64,000 bases of DNA from Myxacorys californica WJT36-NPBG1 (GCA_019359315.1 JAHHHO010000020.1:1-64000), one strand, 5' to 3'. Shown: positions 37,803-48,021, counted from the stretch's first letter. Made by a program: numbers and translations. Notes: generated by a model not told the origin, from the letters alone.

Positions 37803-38195
37803 CTATCTGATCCAACAGACTGAATTGCCATATTTGTAAGTTTGCCAGCACGACAAAGCAGATGCTCCGTTGTCTCGAAGTCGCTTTGCTTCATCCGATG
37901 GCAACCGCCTCAGTGTTTTACGATCGCGGGCATAACTAAATGCTTTGTTGCCATCTAGCGAAAGCTCATCGTTCTCCCACGCTAGACGCGTGACGACTCT
38001 ATCTTGCCAAGTGAGCGCTGCCCCTCCTGCACCCGTTCCCCAGCCCGCCACATGAGTGCAGGTCTGCTTAAGTTCTACTCGGTCACCTCTGAAGAAATAA
38101 CACGGCACAGATTTTTCAGGAAGTGATCCTGCGATCGCAGGCAATGTAGCTAGAAATGAAAAGCCAAGAGGTAACAAAACTAGAAGATTTTTCAC
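37803..38195 (-). CDS. Exported cysteine-containing small protein
   Basis: A signal peptide (LLVLLPLGFSFLATLPAIAG, cleavage near residue 23) is followed by a mature domain of about 107 residues with four cysteines (VPCYFF, KQTCTHV, LSCWQT, SVCWIR). Two disulfides are likely. Beta-rich. No family recognised. Convergent with the PCP_red gene with a 16-base gap. Confidence 0.7.
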   Translation of the reverse strand: MKNLLVLLPLGFSFLATLPAIAGSLPEKSVPCYFFRGDRVELKQTCTHVAGWGTGAGGAALTWQDRVVTRLAWENDELSLDGNKAFSYARDRKTLRRLPSDEAKRLRDNGASALSCWQTYKYGNSVCWIR

Positions 38196-38384
38196 GGCGG
38201 TTGACGAAATTCAGGATGTTCTAATGAGTGCTACGCTGCCTAAAAAGAAACTTCCGGATTTGCGCGATCGTTTAGAAAATTAAGGCTCTACTTCATTTCG
38301 TTAAATTACTTTTGTTTCATTTGGAACTCTCATTCACCTCAGATTTAGCATAGAAATCTAAAGTGATTCTGGGCGAATGGATTT

Positions 38385-38876
38385 ATGAATCAACTAGACA
38401 ATCTTTCACAGGGCTTACAAACCCTTCGAGGAGAAGCCATCAATGCGCTTGGCATTCCTAGCCAAGCTGTAGAACAACTGAGTAATGCCGTTGTCACTCG
38501 CTCTCAGATTGCTGCTACCTCTGCCCTCCAAAATTGGTTAGACGTTCATCCGATCGCGGCTTGGATGCTGCATCATCCGGTCTGGGCACTGGGACTCGTG
38601 GGGTTGATCATCGTGCTGATGTTTGGGTTGCTGGGTGCGATCGGGCGTCTGACCGAAAATCTGTGGCTCTCGCTCTTACAAACCCCGATCAAATTGAGTC
38701 AGTGGCTCTTTAGAAAAAGCCCCCGGATGATCAAATCCTTGTTTGCAGCGCAACGCCGACAGCCCGACCCGCAGCAGCAGCTTCTAGAAGCTGTCCAGCA
38801 GCTAGAGATCCTCAGAAAAGAACAAGACAAAGTGCTAGAGCAGATTAAAAGCTTGCTTCCTAAATCAGTCTCCTAA
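38385..38876 (+). CDS. Single-span membrane protein with C-terminal coiled coil
   Basis: 163 residues. A polar N-domain is followed by a membrane helix (WALGLVGLIIVLMFGLLGAIG, about 66-86), an amphipathic basic region and a coiled coil (QQQLLEAVQQLEILRKEQDKVLEQIKSLL). No known family. It precedes the thioredoxin-reductase gene by 134 bases. Confidence 0.65.
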   Translation: MNQLDNLSQGLQTLRGEAINALGIPSQAVEQLSNAVVTRSQIAATSALQNWLDVHPIAAWMLHHPVWALGLVGLIIVLMFGLLGAIGRLTENLWLSLLQTPIKLSQWLFRKSPRMIKSLFAAQRRQPDPQQQLLEAVQQLEILRKEQDKVLEQIKSLLPKSVS

Positions 38877-39010
38877 TCAAAATCGGCGTTCTCATTCATC
38901 GTGACTCGCCCCTTGTAGACCTAAGTCGAATCATAGGACCTTAACATTTTGCATTGATCGTGCTCCTTGCGCTATACTACTCGTAGTCGTTATGAGTTCA
39001 TATAAGTCTT

Positions 39011-40375
39011 ATGGAGAATTCAACCGTAGAAAATTTAGTAATCATTGGTTCTGGTCCGGCGGGCTACACGGCGGCAATTTATGCAGCGCGTGCAAATTTG
39101 AAGCCTGTGGTATTTGAAGGCTTTCAGGCAGGAGGGCTTCCGGGCGGTCAGCTAATGACGACAACTGAGGTTGAGAACTTTCCAGGCTTTCCTCAAGGCA
39201 TCACTGGACCGCAACTGATGGATCAAATGAAGGCTCAGGCAGAACGGTGGGGAGCCGAGCTTTATACCGAAGATGTGACCTTTGTCGATTTTAGCCAACG
39301 TCCGTTTACGATTCGGTCAGACGATCGCGAAGTCAAGGCACACAGCGTCGTGATTGCCACAGGTGCAACTGCCAAGCGACTCGGATTGCCCGATGAAGCC
39401 AACTTCTGGAGCCGAGGCATTTCTGCTTGCGCAATTTGCGACGGTGCAACGCCACTCTTCCGGGGTGCGCCGTTGGTGATTATTGGTGGTGGCGACACAG
39501 CAGCAGAAGAAGCGCTGTATCTCACCAAGTACGGCGATCGCGTCAATATGCTCATCCGAGGTGACAAACTGCGTGCCAGTAAAGCGATGCAAGATCGCGT
39601 CTTAAACAATCCAAAGATCACGGTTCACCGGAACACCGAAGCTGTTGATGTGGTTGGCGGTACTGAACACATGACAGGTGTGAAAGTTAGAAATCGTCAG
39701 ACTGGCGAAGAGAGCGTGATCGAGGCGAAAGGGTTGTTCTATGCGATCGGGCACACGCCAAATACGTCTCTGTTCAAAGGTCAGCTTGAGCTAGATGACG
39801 TAGGTTACATCGTCACCAAGCCCGGATCAGTTGAGACCAATATCGAAGGCGTCTTCGCAGCAGGCGACGTACAGGATCACGAATTCCGTCAAGCGATCAC
39901 GGCGGCCGGCACAGGGTGTATGGCGGCGATGTTGGCAGAGCGCTGGTTGTCGTTCAATGGCTTGGCCCAAGAGTTCCACCAAACTCAAGCGGAAGCGGCG
40001 AACGAAGAGAAGACAGCTCACAAGGCAGAAGAGTTCTCTACAGAAGTCGATCCAGAACAAACGAAGCATGTGGGCGGTTACGCCTTGCGCAAGCTCTACC
40101 ATGAAAGCGATCGCTTGATCATAGTTAAGTATGTCTCTCCGAGTTGCGGCCCATGCCACACGCTGAAGCCAATTCTTAACAAAGTAGTGGATGAGTTTGA
40201 CGGCAAGATTCACTTTGTCGAGATTGACATTGAGGAAGATCCGGATATTGCAGAATCAGCAGGCATTTCGGGAACTCCGACGATCCAGTTCTTTAAGCAC
40301 AAAGATAAGGTTGCGGAAGTCAAAGGAGTGAAGCAAAAGAGTCAGTATCGCGAGTTGATCCAAAGCCATTTGTAA
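39011..40375 (+). CDS. ntrC: NADPH-thioredoxin reductase C (NTRC): TrxR-Trx fusion
   Basis: Residues 1 to about 315 are a flavin thioredoxin reductase: FAD site GSGPAGY (13-19), redox pair CAIC (140-143), NADPH site [10 protein letters not shown]. The C-terminal thioredoxin domain has SCGPCH (active Cys 379 and 382) and cis-Pro GTPT. Fusion and length 454 are those of NTRC of oxygenic phototrophs, which reduces 2-Cys peroxiredoxins with NADPH. The symbol here means the reductase, not the nitrogen regulator. It ends in a strong terminator. Confidence 0.93.
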   Translation: MENSTVENLVIIGSGPAGYTAAIYAARANLKPVVFEGFQAGGLPGGQLMTTTEVENFPGFPQGITGPQLMDQMKAQAERWGAELYTEDVTFVDFSQRPFTIRSDDREVKAHSVVIATGATAKRLGLPDEANFWSRGISACAICDGATPLFRGAPLVIIGGGDTAAEEALYLTKYGDRVNMLIRGDKLRASKAMQDRVLNNPKITVHRNTEAVDVVGGTEHMTGVKVRNRQTGEESVIEAKGLFYAIGHTPNTSLFKGQLELDDVGYIVTKPGSVETNIEGVFAAGDVQDHEFRQAITAAGTGCMAAMLAERWLSFNGLAQEFHQTQAEAANEEKTAHKAEEFSTEVDPEQTKHVGGYALRKLYHESDRLIIVKYVSPSCGPCHTLKPILNKVVDEFDGKIHFVEIDIEEDPDIAESAGISGTPTIQFFKHKDKVAEVKGVKQKSQYRELIQSHL

Positions 40376-40396
40376 GGGCAATAGATTAAATAACGG

Positions 40397-40433
40397 ATAG
40401 CGGATGAGTAGACTTGAGGTACTCATCCGCTAT
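40397..40433 (+). terminator. Terminator of the NTRC gene
   Basis: A 14-bp stem (40397-40410 / 40420-40433), loop GACTTGAGG, then TTTTT. It shares AACGGAT-AGC-GGATGA with hairpins at 30947 and 46341. Confidence 0.9.
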
Positions 40434-40491
40434 TTTTTGATGGGTTGCAAACCAGGATTTATGATGATGAGCGAACTGTTTGCCTTGTCTT

Positions 40492-41364
40492 ATGACTTCG
40501 ATTCGTCTGCCCCGGTTGTCTCGTGGTGTCGAACGCCCGTCGCTCTCGCGCCAAATGATGCGAATTGGCGCGGCGATCACGATCGCGTTTATTGCGATCG
40601 CGCTTCTCGCTCCCCTGTTTCAAGCGATCGGATGGCTGCAAAATCCTACCGAATTTCTTGACAATCCGCCTCACCAAGCGCCTTCTCTGGCTCATTGGTT
40701 TGGCACCAGCAGTCTCGGTTACGATGTCTTCTCTCGCACACTGTTTGGCACGCAAGCAGCGCTTCAGGTCGTCTTGTTGGCAACAGGACTCAGTCTGATC
40801 ATTGGCGTTCCGCTAGGGATGCTCAGCGGCTATCTGGGCGGCAAGCTCGACCGGATTCTAATTTTCTTTATGGATACGATTTACACGCTACCGGGACTAC
40901 TGCTGTCGGTGACGCTGGCGTTTGTAGTCGGGCGAGGGGTTTTCAATGCCGCGATCGCGCTCAGCATTGCCTATGTTCCTCAGTACTATCGGGTCGTTCG
41001 TAATCAAACGGTCAGCGTCAAAACAGAACTGTTCATCGAAGCGGCGCAAGCGATGGGGGCGTCTACCTGGCGCGTTCTCTCTCGCTATCTGTTTTTGAAC
41101 GTGATTCAAAGTGTCCCAGTTTTGTTTACGCTGAACGCGGCAGATGCTGTGCTAACTCTGGGCGGACTTGGATTTTTGGGATTGGGATTGCCGGACGAAG
41201 TGCCGGAATGGGGACATGACCTCAATCAAGCCTTGGACGCGCTCTCCACGGGCGGAATTTGGTGGACAGCCGTTTTTCCGGGATTAGCCATGACCCTGAT
41301 GGTGATCGGACTCTCCTTGTTTGGCGAAGGATTGAACGAACTGACCGAGCGCAAAACTCGTTAA
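40492..41364 (+). CDS. ABC transporter permease, DppC/OppC type
   Basis: 290 residues with six membrane spans. AAITIAFIAIALLAPLFQAIG is the first, and HWFGTSSLGYDVFSRTLFGTQAAL is the signature that precedes the permease core. The coupling loop is EAAQAMGASTWRVLSRYLFLNV. It resembles peptide/nickel uptake permeases, but no partner permease, ATPase or binding protein is adjacent, so subunits are scattered. I prefer ATG 40492 to TTG 40480. It overlaps the convergent DUF3067 gene by four bases. Confidence 0.87.
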   Translation: MTSIRLPRLSRGVERPSLSRQMMRIGAAITIAFIAIALLAPLFQAIGWLQNPTEFLDNPPHQAPSLAHWFGTSSLGYDVFSRTLFGTQAALQVVLLATGLSLIIGVPLGMLSGYLGGKLDRILIFFMDTIYTLPGLLLSVTLAFVVGRGVFNAAIALSIAYVPQYYRVVRNQTVSVKTELFIEAAQAMGASTWRVLSRYLFLNVIQSVPVLFTLNAADAVLTLGGLGFLGLGLPDEVPEWGHDLNQALDALSTGGIWWTAVFPGLAMTLMVIGLSLFGEGLNELTERKTR

Positions 41365-41678
41365 AACTCCTCTAATAGCCATTCCGACGCGCGATCGCCC
41401 AGATCAATCGGAATATTCACCGCTTTTCCGAGCCGAGGCTTTTCGCGCGTCGTTTCAATGAAGGTTTGCACTTGCGCGATCGCATTCCAAGCCGCTAAAT
41501 AGCTTGTCACTTGATCAAGATGATCTAGATATTCCGATTCAGTCAGCGGAAACGAGCGTTGCTCCTGATAGCGCCACATCACTTGCACAAACAGTTTGCC
41601 CATCGCGCGGCGCACCTGAATGTCGTAGGAAAACCCCCACTTGTTAATCAAAAGTTGGCGTAGGTCTTGTCCGGTCAT
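41361..41678 (-). CDS. DUF3067 family protein
   Basis: 105 residues: MTGQDLRQLLINKWGFSYDIQVRR, GKLFVQVMWRYQEQRSFPL and YLDHLDQVTSYLAAWNAI are the DUF3067 pattern, conserved in oxygenic phototrophs and often located beside petC, as here. The function is unknown; position suggests a link to cytochrome b6f or its assembly. Divergent from petC. Confidence 0.85.
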   Translation of the reverse strand: MTGQDLRQLLINKWGFSYDIQVRRAMGKLFVQVMWRYQEQRSFPLTESEYLDHLDQVTSYLAAWNAIAQVQTFIETTREKPRLGKAVNIPIDLGDRASEWLLEEF

Positions 41679-41949
41679 GGCACGTTAGCACGTAAAAATC
41701 TTTAACATTTCGTATTAAATTTCGGCTGCGCCGCTTAGCTATGATGCTAGTGTCAAGAAATGTAATAATACATCTAAGAAAAACTACAAATTGGCTGTTC
41801 TAAAGGCTTTTCAGCGCTTTGCTTTAGATAAAAAGTTTAGAGATCGCCGTTGTAGTACCCCAAGTAACTAGATCTAAACACAGAGCTTTGACAAAAGTTC
41901 TGCGCTTAAATCTTTTTTCACTCCGTTCCGCAATCCCTAGAGAGTAGTC

Positions 41950-42492
41950 ATGGCTCAACTTACTGGACCCGCAGATGATGTACCCAATATGGGTCGTCGC
42001 CAATTCATGAACTTCCTGATGTTCGGCTCCGAGGCACTAGTAGCGGCTGGAGCCTTGTATCCGGTAATCAAATATTTTATTCCGCCTTCGTCAGGTGGAG
42101 GTTCCGCAGGCGTCACAGCAAAAGATGCCCTCGGTAATGATATTTTAGTCAGCGAGTATCTCGCCAGCCACCCCGCCGGAGATCGTTCGCTCGCGCAAGG
42201 GCTAAAGGGCGATCCGACCTACATTGTGGTGGAGGCAGATCAAGCGATCGCGAGCTATGGCATCAACGCGGTGTGTACTCACCTCGGGTGTGTCGTGCCC
42301 TGGAACGCCAGCGAAAACAAATTCATGTGCCCTTGCCACGGTTCCCAGTATGACAACACCGGAAAAGTGGTGCGCGGTCCGGCCCCGCTCTCGCTGGCGC
42401 TCGCTCACGCTGAGGTTGTGGATAACAAAATCAGCTTTACCCCTTGGGAAGAAACGGACTTCCGCACAGGCGAAGATCCGTGGTGGACTTAA
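41950..42492 (+). CDS. petC: Cytochrome b6f Rieske iron-sulfur protein
   Basis: 180 residues. The membrane anchor ([25 protein letters not shown]) is followed by a Gly-rich hinge SSGGGSAG. The [2Fe-2S] ligands are in CTHLGC (109-114) and CPCHGS (127-132). It carries electrons from plastoquinol to cytochrome f in the thylakoid lumen. petA follows in the same operon 58 bases later, the standard petCA arrangement. Confidence 0.97.
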   Translation: MAQLTGPADDVPNMGRRQFMNFLMFGSEALVAAGALYPVIKYFIPPSSGGGSAGVTAKDALGNDILVSEYLASHPAGDRSLAQGLKGDPTYIVVEADQAIASYGINAVCTHLGCVVPWNASENKFMCPCHGSQYDNTGKVVRGPAPLSLALAHAEVVDNKISFTPWEETDFRTGEDPWWT

Positions 42493-42550
42493 TCACACCC
42501 TTTCAACCGTTCTGCCTTTATTTATTCCGAGCGAGAGTAATTTGCTAGAG

Positions 42551-43507
42551 ATGAGAACAAACCTGATTAAATTGACAAAGCGGGTCGGAATTGCCTTGGC
42601 AGCCGTCGCGATCTTACTGTCGGGGAGCTTGGCTTTGCCGCGATCGGCAGCCGCTTATCCGATTTTTGCTCAACAGCAGTACGAAAATCCCCGTGAGGCC
42701 ACGGGTCGGATTGCCTGTGCGAACTGTCACTTAGGCGCAAAACCCACGGAGGTCGAAGTGCCTCAGTCGGTTCTACCCGACACCGTGTTTGAAGCGGTCG
42801 TTAAAATTCCATTGGATACCAGCGTTCAGCAAGTTCAGGGAGATGGCAGCAAAGGCCCGCTCAACGTTGGCGCACTGCTGATGTTACCGGAGGGATTCCA
42901 GTTAGCGCCTGAAGAGCGCCTGCCTGAGGAAATGCGAGAGAAACTAGCTGAGCTATTCATTCAGCCCTACAGCGAAGCGCATCCAAACTGGCTCGTAGTT
43001 GGTCCTGTTCCGGGCGAGCAGTATCAAGAGATTGGCTTCCCGATTCTGTCTCCCGATCCAAACACCGATCGCTCATTGCACTTTGGGAAGTACTCGGTTC
43101 ACGTCGGTGGAAACCGGGGCCGTGGACAGGTCTATCCGACTGGTGAGAAGAGCAATAACGCGGTATTCAATGCGTCTGCTGCTGGAACGATTTCGGCGAT
43201 CGCGAAAGGCGACGATGGGGGTTACACGGTCAGCATCAACTCTGACAAGGGCGTTGTCGAAGACACAATCCCGCCTGGCCCTGAGCTAATCGTGGCTCAA
43301 GGTGATGAAGTCAAGGCAGGCGATGCGCTGACCAACAACCCCAACGTCGGTGGTTTTGGTCAAATCGATGCTGAAATTGTGTTGCAAAATCCGAGCCGCA
43401 TTAAGGGTCTGCTGGCGTTCTTTGCGATCGTCACCATCACTCAAATCATGTTGGTACTGAAGAAGAAGCAAGTCGAGCGCGTCCAAGCCGCCGAAATGAA
43501 TTTCTAA
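42551..43507 (+). CDS. petA: Apocytochrome f
   Basis: 318 residues. The signal sequence ends at RSAAA (31-35), so Tyr36, the axial heme ligand, is the mature N-terminus (YPIFAQ). Heme c attaches at CANCH (56-60). The lumenal domain ([15 protein letters not shown]) precedes the C-terminal anchor [22 protein letters not shown] long open frame extends upstream into petC in another phase, but the ATG at 42551 is the true start by homology. Confidence 0.97.
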   Translation: MRTNLIKLTKRVGIALAAVAILLSGSLALPRSAAAYPIFAQQQYENPREATGRIACANCHLGAKPTEVEVPQSVLPDTVFEAVVKIPLDTSVQQVQGDGSKGPLNVGALLMLPEGFQLAPEERLPEEMREKLAELFIQPYSEAHPNWLVVGPVPGEQYQEIGFPILSPDPNTDRSLHFGKYSVHVGGNRGRGQVYPTGEKSNNAVFNASAAGTISAIAKGDDGGYTVSINSDKGVVEDTIPPGPELIVAQGDEVKAGDALTNNPNVGGFGQIDAEIVLQNPSRIKGLLAFFAIVTITQIMLVLKKKQVERVQAAEMNF

Positions 43508-43531
43508 ACCTTCTTAAGTTTCTTTTGTGTA

Positions 43532-43559
43532 GGGTTGGGCGAACGTCCAGCCCTTTTTT
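43532..43559 (+). terminator. Terminator of petCA
   Basis: Stem GGGTTGG / CCAGCCC (one G-U pair) with an 8-base loop, then TTTTTT. It is 25 bases after petA. Confidence 0.85.
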
Positions 43560-43636
43560 GTGGCATATGATAGTATTTCTGGTCCGATAAAATGAAGTAG
43601 TGATGTAAGGTCAGTAGTTCTTCAAAGAGAAAAGTC

Positions 43637-43852
43637 ATGTTGGATGAAGCAACGCTCGAACGTCGGTTAGCAACTCTTGAGCAAGAGGTCGCTGACCTTA
43701 AACACAAGTCCGAGCATAACTTTGCCTCTGGCACTTGGCTCGAGAAACTCGTTGGATCAATTTCTGATGAATCTGCTTTTCTTGAAGCTTTGGAATATGG
43801 GCGCTCTTTCCGCCAAGCTGACAAACCAACCGATGATGATGGACAAGCGTGA
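43637..43852 (+). CDS. Antitoxin-like small protein (VapB position)
   Basis: 71 residues: an N-terminal coiled coil (LERRLATLEQEVADLKHKSE) then FLEALEYGRSFRQAD near the acidic end. No ribbon-helix-helix motif is visible. The position immediately upstream of a PIN toxin, with overlapping stop and start (GTGA), marks it as the antitoxin. The coiled-coil antitoxin type is common for cyanobacterial VapC-like toxins. Confidence 0.75.
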   Translation: MLDEATLERRLATLEQEVADLKHKSEHNFASGTWLEKLVGSISDESAFLEALEYGRSFRQADKPTDDDGQA

Positions 43853-44301
43853 GATTTTTGCTCGACACTGACCACATCAGTTTTCTACAGCGAGGTTCAG
43901 GCTCAGAATTCACAAACCTAACCGCTCGAATTGCTCAACACTCACCCGCAGACTTTGCTTTGTCCGTTGTCAGTTTTCATGAGCAAGTCCTTGGTGCTCA
44001 TAGCTTTATCAATTGTGCTCGTACACCTGCTGATGTAATTGGCGGATACACACTGCTGCTGGAAACCCTTCAAGGCTTTTCAACGGCTCCTGTTCTAGCG
44101 TTTGATGAGGCAGCAATCGTGCTCTTTAACGAGCTACGAGTACACAGAGTTCGTGTATCAACAATGGATTTGAGAATTGCCGCAATTCGCCTTGCGAAGC
44201 TCCGAAGGATCGCTCTTTCGCAAAACTTAGTCCTTCTCACCCGGAACTTAAGAGATTTTGAAAGAGTGCCAGGATTAGTGACAAAGGATTGGACGATTTA
44301 G
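43849..44301 (+). CDS. vapC: PIN domain toxin, VapC family
   Basis: 150 residues starting from GTG 43849. The PIN acidic residues are Asp6/Asp8 in FLLDTDHIS, a Glu in SVVSFHEQVLG, and Asp in STMDLRIAAIRL and TRNLRDFERVPGL. Such toxins are Mg-dependent RNases that inhibit translation. Overlap with the upstream antitoxin and a convergent 4-base overlap with the next gene give a very compact arrangement. Confidence 0.87.
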   Translation: MRFLLDTDHISFLQRGSGSEFTNLTARIAQHSPADFALSVVSFHEQVLGAHSFINCARTPADVIGGYTLLLETLQGFSTAPVLAFDEAAIVLFNELRVHRVRVSTMDLRIAAIRLAKLRRIALSQNLVLLTRNLRDFERVPGLVTKDWTI

Positions 44302-44732
44302 AGCTTTTCCGCATACTGCTTGAGTTCCCATGCCATGCGGCGCATTCCCTTTTGCTCATCTTGACGAATAAAGGGAACAAAAAATTTGCTGAGTGCTCCA
44401 GAAAACGTTTCCTGATAAATGAATTGGCTGCGATCGCGATCTAGATCTTGGAGCTGCCAAATATACTCGTGCCGAAATCCTGGAATCGACGACCTCCACT
44501 TGAGACACGCCTCTGGCTGCACCAGCGTCACAACCGGACGAAACTGAATTTCCTCTTCACCCGGAACTCGCAGTAGCGAAAGCGAGATTTCCCGTCCGGG
44601 AGCAATTGTTTGATGAGGATTGCAGTCGTACAGGAAGGTGTTCCAATATTTCCATTTCTCTTTCTGAAGCAAAATTTGCCAAACCCGCGATCGCGGAGCA
44701 TTGATGTCGATTTCGGTGTAAAGACTTGGCAT
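44298..44732 (-). CDS. SRPBCC (START-like) domain protein
   Basis: 144 residues starting SLYTEIDINAPRSRVWQILL, the typical first strand and helix of polyketide cyclase/START-like SRPBCC domains. WQLQDLDRDRSQFIYQETFSGAL lies further on. The fold holds a hydrophobic ligand in a deep pocket. Ligand unknown. Confidence 0.82.
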   Translation of the reverse strand: MPSLYTEIDINAPRSRVWQILLQKEKWKYWNTFLYDCNPHQTIAPGREISLSLLRVPGEEEIQFRPVVTLVQPEACLKWRSSIPGFRHEYIWQLQDLDRDRSQFIYQETFSGALSKFFVPFIRQDEQKGMRRMAWELKQYAEKL

Positions 44733-44930
44733 AAATTCGTGTGTCTGAGTACAGTTCTCTCAAATTGAATTCCCTAAAATAAGTCGCGGCAACTAGTTTG
44801 ATATTGAACGATATTTTTGTAAATTCTTCCAAGGACGAACTAGAATTCATCTCAGAATTGTTGAGAAGTTTTAACACTCGTTCGCAATTTTCCCGTAAAA
44901 TCGAGACCTCGGAATTCAACGTGCAAGTTT

Positions 44931-46322
44931 ATGGCAGCCCTCACCCCCAACTCTAGTTTTAGTCTGACAATTCGCTTCCAGGTTCCCAACCGTCCTGGGA
45001 TGCTGTCGAGCGTGATTCAGGCGATTTCGTCGCAAGGCGGCAACATGGGACAAATCGACTTGATTGAGCAGACGCGAGACATCTCCATGAGAGATGTTAC
45101 CGTCGATGCTGCCAGTACAGAACATGCAGAAACGATTGTACAAGCGGTGAAAGCGCTACCTGACATTAAGGTGTTGGATATTTACGATCGCACCTTCACG
45201 CTGCACAAAGGCGGAAAAATTAGCGTTCACAGCAAAATTCCGCTGAGAGGACAAGCTGATCTGGCAATGGCCTATACGCCAGGTGTAGGTCGGATTTGCC
45301 GCGCGATCGCAGACGAGCCAGAGCGGGTGTACGAACTGACGATCAAGCACAACACCATTGCGATCGTCACGGATGGTAGTGCTGTTCTGGGAATGGGCAA
45401 TCTTGGAGCCGAAGCCTCAATGCCTGTGATGGAAGGCAAAGCAATGTTGTTCAAAGAGTTTGGCGGATTGGATGCCTTTCCAATTTGTTTGGCAACTCAA
45501 AGTACCGATGAAATTGTCGAAACGGTGAAACGGATTGCGCCTGTGTTTGGCGGCGTCAACTTAGAAGATATTGCCGCGCCGCGCTGTTTTGAAATCGAAG
45601 AACGGCTGCAACGAGAACTCAACATTCCAGTCTTTCACGACGACCAACACGGAACCGCGATCGTTACGCTTGCCGCTCTCACCAATGCGCTAAAACTCGT
45701 TGAGAAGTCGATTTTTGACGCCCGAATTGTGATCAACGGGGCGGGGGCAGCCGGAGTTGCGATCGCCAAGCTGCTGCAAAAAGATGGTGCCGCCAGCATT
45801 ATCATGTGCGATTCCAGAGGCATTCTCTCGAAGAGCCGCACCGATTTAAACCCTCAAAAGCTCGCGTTTGCAATTGAACAAAGCGGCACGCTTGCCGATG
45901 CAATGCGAGGAGCAGATGTTTTCCTTGGCGTCAGCGCTCCGGGTGTAGTGACGTCCGAAATGGTGCGATCGATGGCAGCCGCTCCGATTGTATTTGCGAT
46001 GGCAAACCCAATTCCTGAGATTCAGCCCGAATACGTGCGCGATGATGTCGCAGTCATGGCAACCGGGCGGAGCGACTATCCCAATCAGATCAACAATGTG
46101 CTGGCATTCCCCGGCATCTTCCGAGGAGCATTAGACTGCCGAGCGTCTACCTTAACCACGAATATGTATTTGCAGGCAGCGTTAGCGATCGCGTCTCTCG
46201 TCACCCCCGACGAATTAACCCATGAACACATTATCCCATCGGTGTTTGATGGACGGGTTGCAACAGCAGTGGCAGCAGCAGTTCAGAGAGCGGCACGTGA
46301 AGATGGGGTCGCACACGCGTAG
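44931..46322 (+). CDS. NAD(P)-dependent malic enzyme with ACT domain
   Basis: Oxidative decarboxylation of malate to pyruvate. An N-terminal ACT domain (about residues 10-85, TIRFQVPNRPGMLSSVIQAI) probably senses a regulatory metabolite. It is followed by the malic domain (KIPLRGQADLAMAYTPGVG, VTDGSAVLGMGNLGAEASMPVMEGK with catalytic Lys) and the NAD domain (VINGAGAAGVAIAKLL). HDDQHGTAIV is the metal/substrate motif. 463 residues, complete. Confidence 0.95.
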   Translation: MAALTPNSSFSLTIRFQVPNRPGMLSSVIQAISSQGGNMGQIDLIEQTRDISMRDVTVDAASTEHAETIVQAVKALPDIKVLDIYDRTFTLHKGGKISVHSKIPLRGQADLAMAYTPGVGRICRAIADEPERVYELTIKHNTIAIVTDGSAVLGMGNLGAEASMPVMEGKAMLFKEFGGLDAFPICLATQSTDEIVETVKRIAPVFGGVNLEDIAAPRCFEIEERLQRELNIPVFHDDQHGTAIVTLAALTNALKLVEKSIFDARIVINGAGAAGVAIAKLLQKDGAASIIMCDSRGILSKSRTDLNPQKLAFAIEQSGTLADAMRGADVFLGVSAPGVVTSEMVRSMAAAPIVFAMANPIPEIQPEYVRDDVAVMATGRSDYPNQINNVLAFPGIFRGALDCRASTLTTNMYLQAALAIASLVTPDELTHEHIIPSVFDGRVATAVAAAVQRAAREDGVAHA

Positions 46323-46340
46323 AAATCAGATAGACCAAGT

Positions 46341-46388
46341 GGCAACGGATAGCATGATTGGGTTGATATCAACGCTTCATCCGTTGCC
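46341..46388. terminator. Bidirectional hairpin between malic enzyme and PG-binding gene
   Basis: GGCAACGGAT (46341-46350) pairs with ATCCGTTGCC (46379-46388). The 28-base loop contains the small palindrome GGTTGATATCAAC. It lies between convergent genes. Same AACGGAT word as the hairpins at 30961 and 40392. Confidence 0.7.
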
Positions 46389-46395
46389 TCTGCCC

Positions 46396-47310
46396 TTACC
46401 TACTTACTCTTCGCGCCTCTGCATCAATGCGGCTCCGCAGGGCGAGCGTTGCTGCACCATTGACCGGCAAGCCGTATCTGCTCTGGAACTCCCGCACCGC
46501 CGCTTGAGTTTGAGCATCGTAGAACTGAGTAATGGGCAAATTACTTCGCAGAACAATTCTGAGACTATTTCTCAGATTTCTGACCAAGGTTGCCATAATT
46601 TCCTGAGTGCGCTGATCGGGCCGTCCAGTTGGCGGCAAATTATAGAGAGACTGAATATCTTGAATCGCTCGAACCACAGAAACGTCAGTTAGGGGCTGTT
46701 GCGGATTCACGTCATAGCCAAACCCTAGCAGCAGCGATCGCAGTTGTCCTTCAGTGTAAATTCCCAGCGATGAATTTGAAGAACCACTCGACGGACTGCC
46801 CGACGAACCTGGTTGACCCGGACGAGGTAGCGCATCGTTCAGAATGTCATTGATGCGCTGGCGAGTTTCTAGCGTTGCTGTTCCTGTGGCAGGTAGCTTA
46901 TTTTGCTGCTGAAACAACCGCACCGCCGCCTCAGTCTGCCGTCCATAAAATTGACTTCCTGGAAGCGGAACTTCTAATTTCACCACTCGGTTGAGATCGG
47001 TTTGTAGTTTTTTCATCAGATCTGCCGCTAGATCTTGCGTCGGTGGATTCAGCGTTCCATCCACTGGCAGGCGATATTGCACCTGAAAATCTCGAATCGC
47101 TTGCTGCACGGACGGACTCGAAAAGGGCATCGTTAGCGGGACAGGATAGCCCAGACCATTTAATACAGAAATAAACTGATCTGGCGTATAGTCTTGAGTC
47201 CGCGCTGCCCAAGCAATTTGATGAATCGTGATCGGCTCCGCCAAGCTCCAAAGGAGCGCACCCCCTAGCAGCGCCGTTACAGCATTTGTTCTTCCGTTCC
47301 ACATACTCAC
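46396..47310 (-). CDS. Exported peptidoglycan-binding protein (two PG_binding_1 regions)
   Basis: A membrane-targeting N-terminus ([20 protein letters not shown]) is followed by repeated PG_binding_1-like units: [38 protein letters not shown], then after a Gly/Ser/Pro linker [19 protein letters not shown] and [18 protein letters not shown]. It thus has two pairs, the typical cyanobacterial layout. No catalytic domain. Wall-binding protein of the periplasm. Confidence 0.88.
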   Translation of the reverse strand: MSMWNGRTNAVTALLGGALLWSLAEPITIHQIAWAARTQDYTPDQFISVLNGLGYPVPLTMPFSSPSVQQAIRDFQVQYRLPVDGTLNPPTQDLAADLMKKLQTDLNRVVKLEVPLPGSQFYGRQTEAAVRLFQQQNKLPATGTATLETRQRINDILNDALPRPGQPGSSGSPSSGSSNSSLGIYTEGQLRSLLLGFGYDVNPQQPLTDVSVVRAIQDIQSLYNLPPTGRPDQRTQEIMATLVRNLRNSLRIVLRSNLPITQFYDAQTQAAVREFQSRYGLPVNGAATLALRSRIDAEARRVSR

Positions 47311-47398
47311 ACTCTTGTTATTGCTCGAATTGGTCGATGTACTCCCAGATTCATTTTGCGGGATTACTGTAAAAATAGGCGCTTCCTTCTATGCTTTC

Positions 47399-47965
47399 AT
47401 GACTTATTCTCTAAGAATTGCTGATATTCCCGAAAGCGAACGACCCCGCGAGCGACTGATCGCTCAAGGTGCAAAAACTCTCTCTACGGCTGAGCTAATT
47501 GCAATTTTACTGGGAACGGGTCAAGGACCTGGAAAACTTTCGGCAGTAGGGTTGGGGCAATACATTTTGCAAGAATTAAGTCAGCATCAGCGCGATCCGT
47601 TGGGGGTGTTGCGCGATGTCAATATCCAAGAATTAACGAAAGTTCCGGGCGTTGGGCCAGCAAAAGCAACGACAATTTTGGCAGCGATCGAGCTTGGCAA
47701 ACGAGTCTATCAATCGCGTCCACCCGAAAAAACGGTGATTGACGATCCACAAGTTGCCGCTGCTGCTCTCAGTGGTGAATTGATGTGGCAAGCTCAAGAA
47801 CGGTTTGCGGTGCTGTTACTCGATGTGAAAAACAAGCTGATTGGGACGCAGGTAATTACGATCGGTACAGCAACCGAAACTCTGGCACATCCCAGAGAGA
47901 TCTTTCGAGAAATCATTCGCCAAGGTGCAACACGAGCCGTTGTAGAATCCAGAAGCAAACACTAA
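47399..47965 (+). pseudogene. radC: radC interrupted before its HNHPSG motif
   Basis: The N-terminal part is a normal Rad[21 protein letters not shown], the helix-hairpin-helix [15 protein letters not shown], then the JAB/MPN start [49 protein letters not shown]. In intact relatives HNHPSG and the metal ligands follow at once. Here the frame runs into ESRSKH and a TAA at 47963. About 45 C-terminal residues with the whole metal site are missing. A serine recombinase lies right behind, so the gene has been split by insertion; the rest should lie beyond the window. Confidence 0.9.
47936..47950. other. Candidate left attachment junction (attL) in radC
   Basis: RadC-type coding sequence ends within GCCGTTGTAG (47936-47945), and element sequence begins after it. 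The crossover dinucleotide cannot be fixed without the empty site or the right junction. Confidence 0.55.
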
Positions 47966-48021
47966 AAATATATTTTTTATATCCCATTACCCTCTAAGAG
48001 ATAGAGAAGAGTGCAAAAACC

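Noticed and set aside
42224-42550. Long N-terminal extension of cytochrome f
   Set aside because: The extension runs through petC in another frame and the signal peptide starts at 42551.
46222-46692. 156-codon plus-strand frame overlapping the malic enzyme end and the PG-binding gene
   Set aside because: It crosses two well-supported genes in other phases and reads as a shadow frame.
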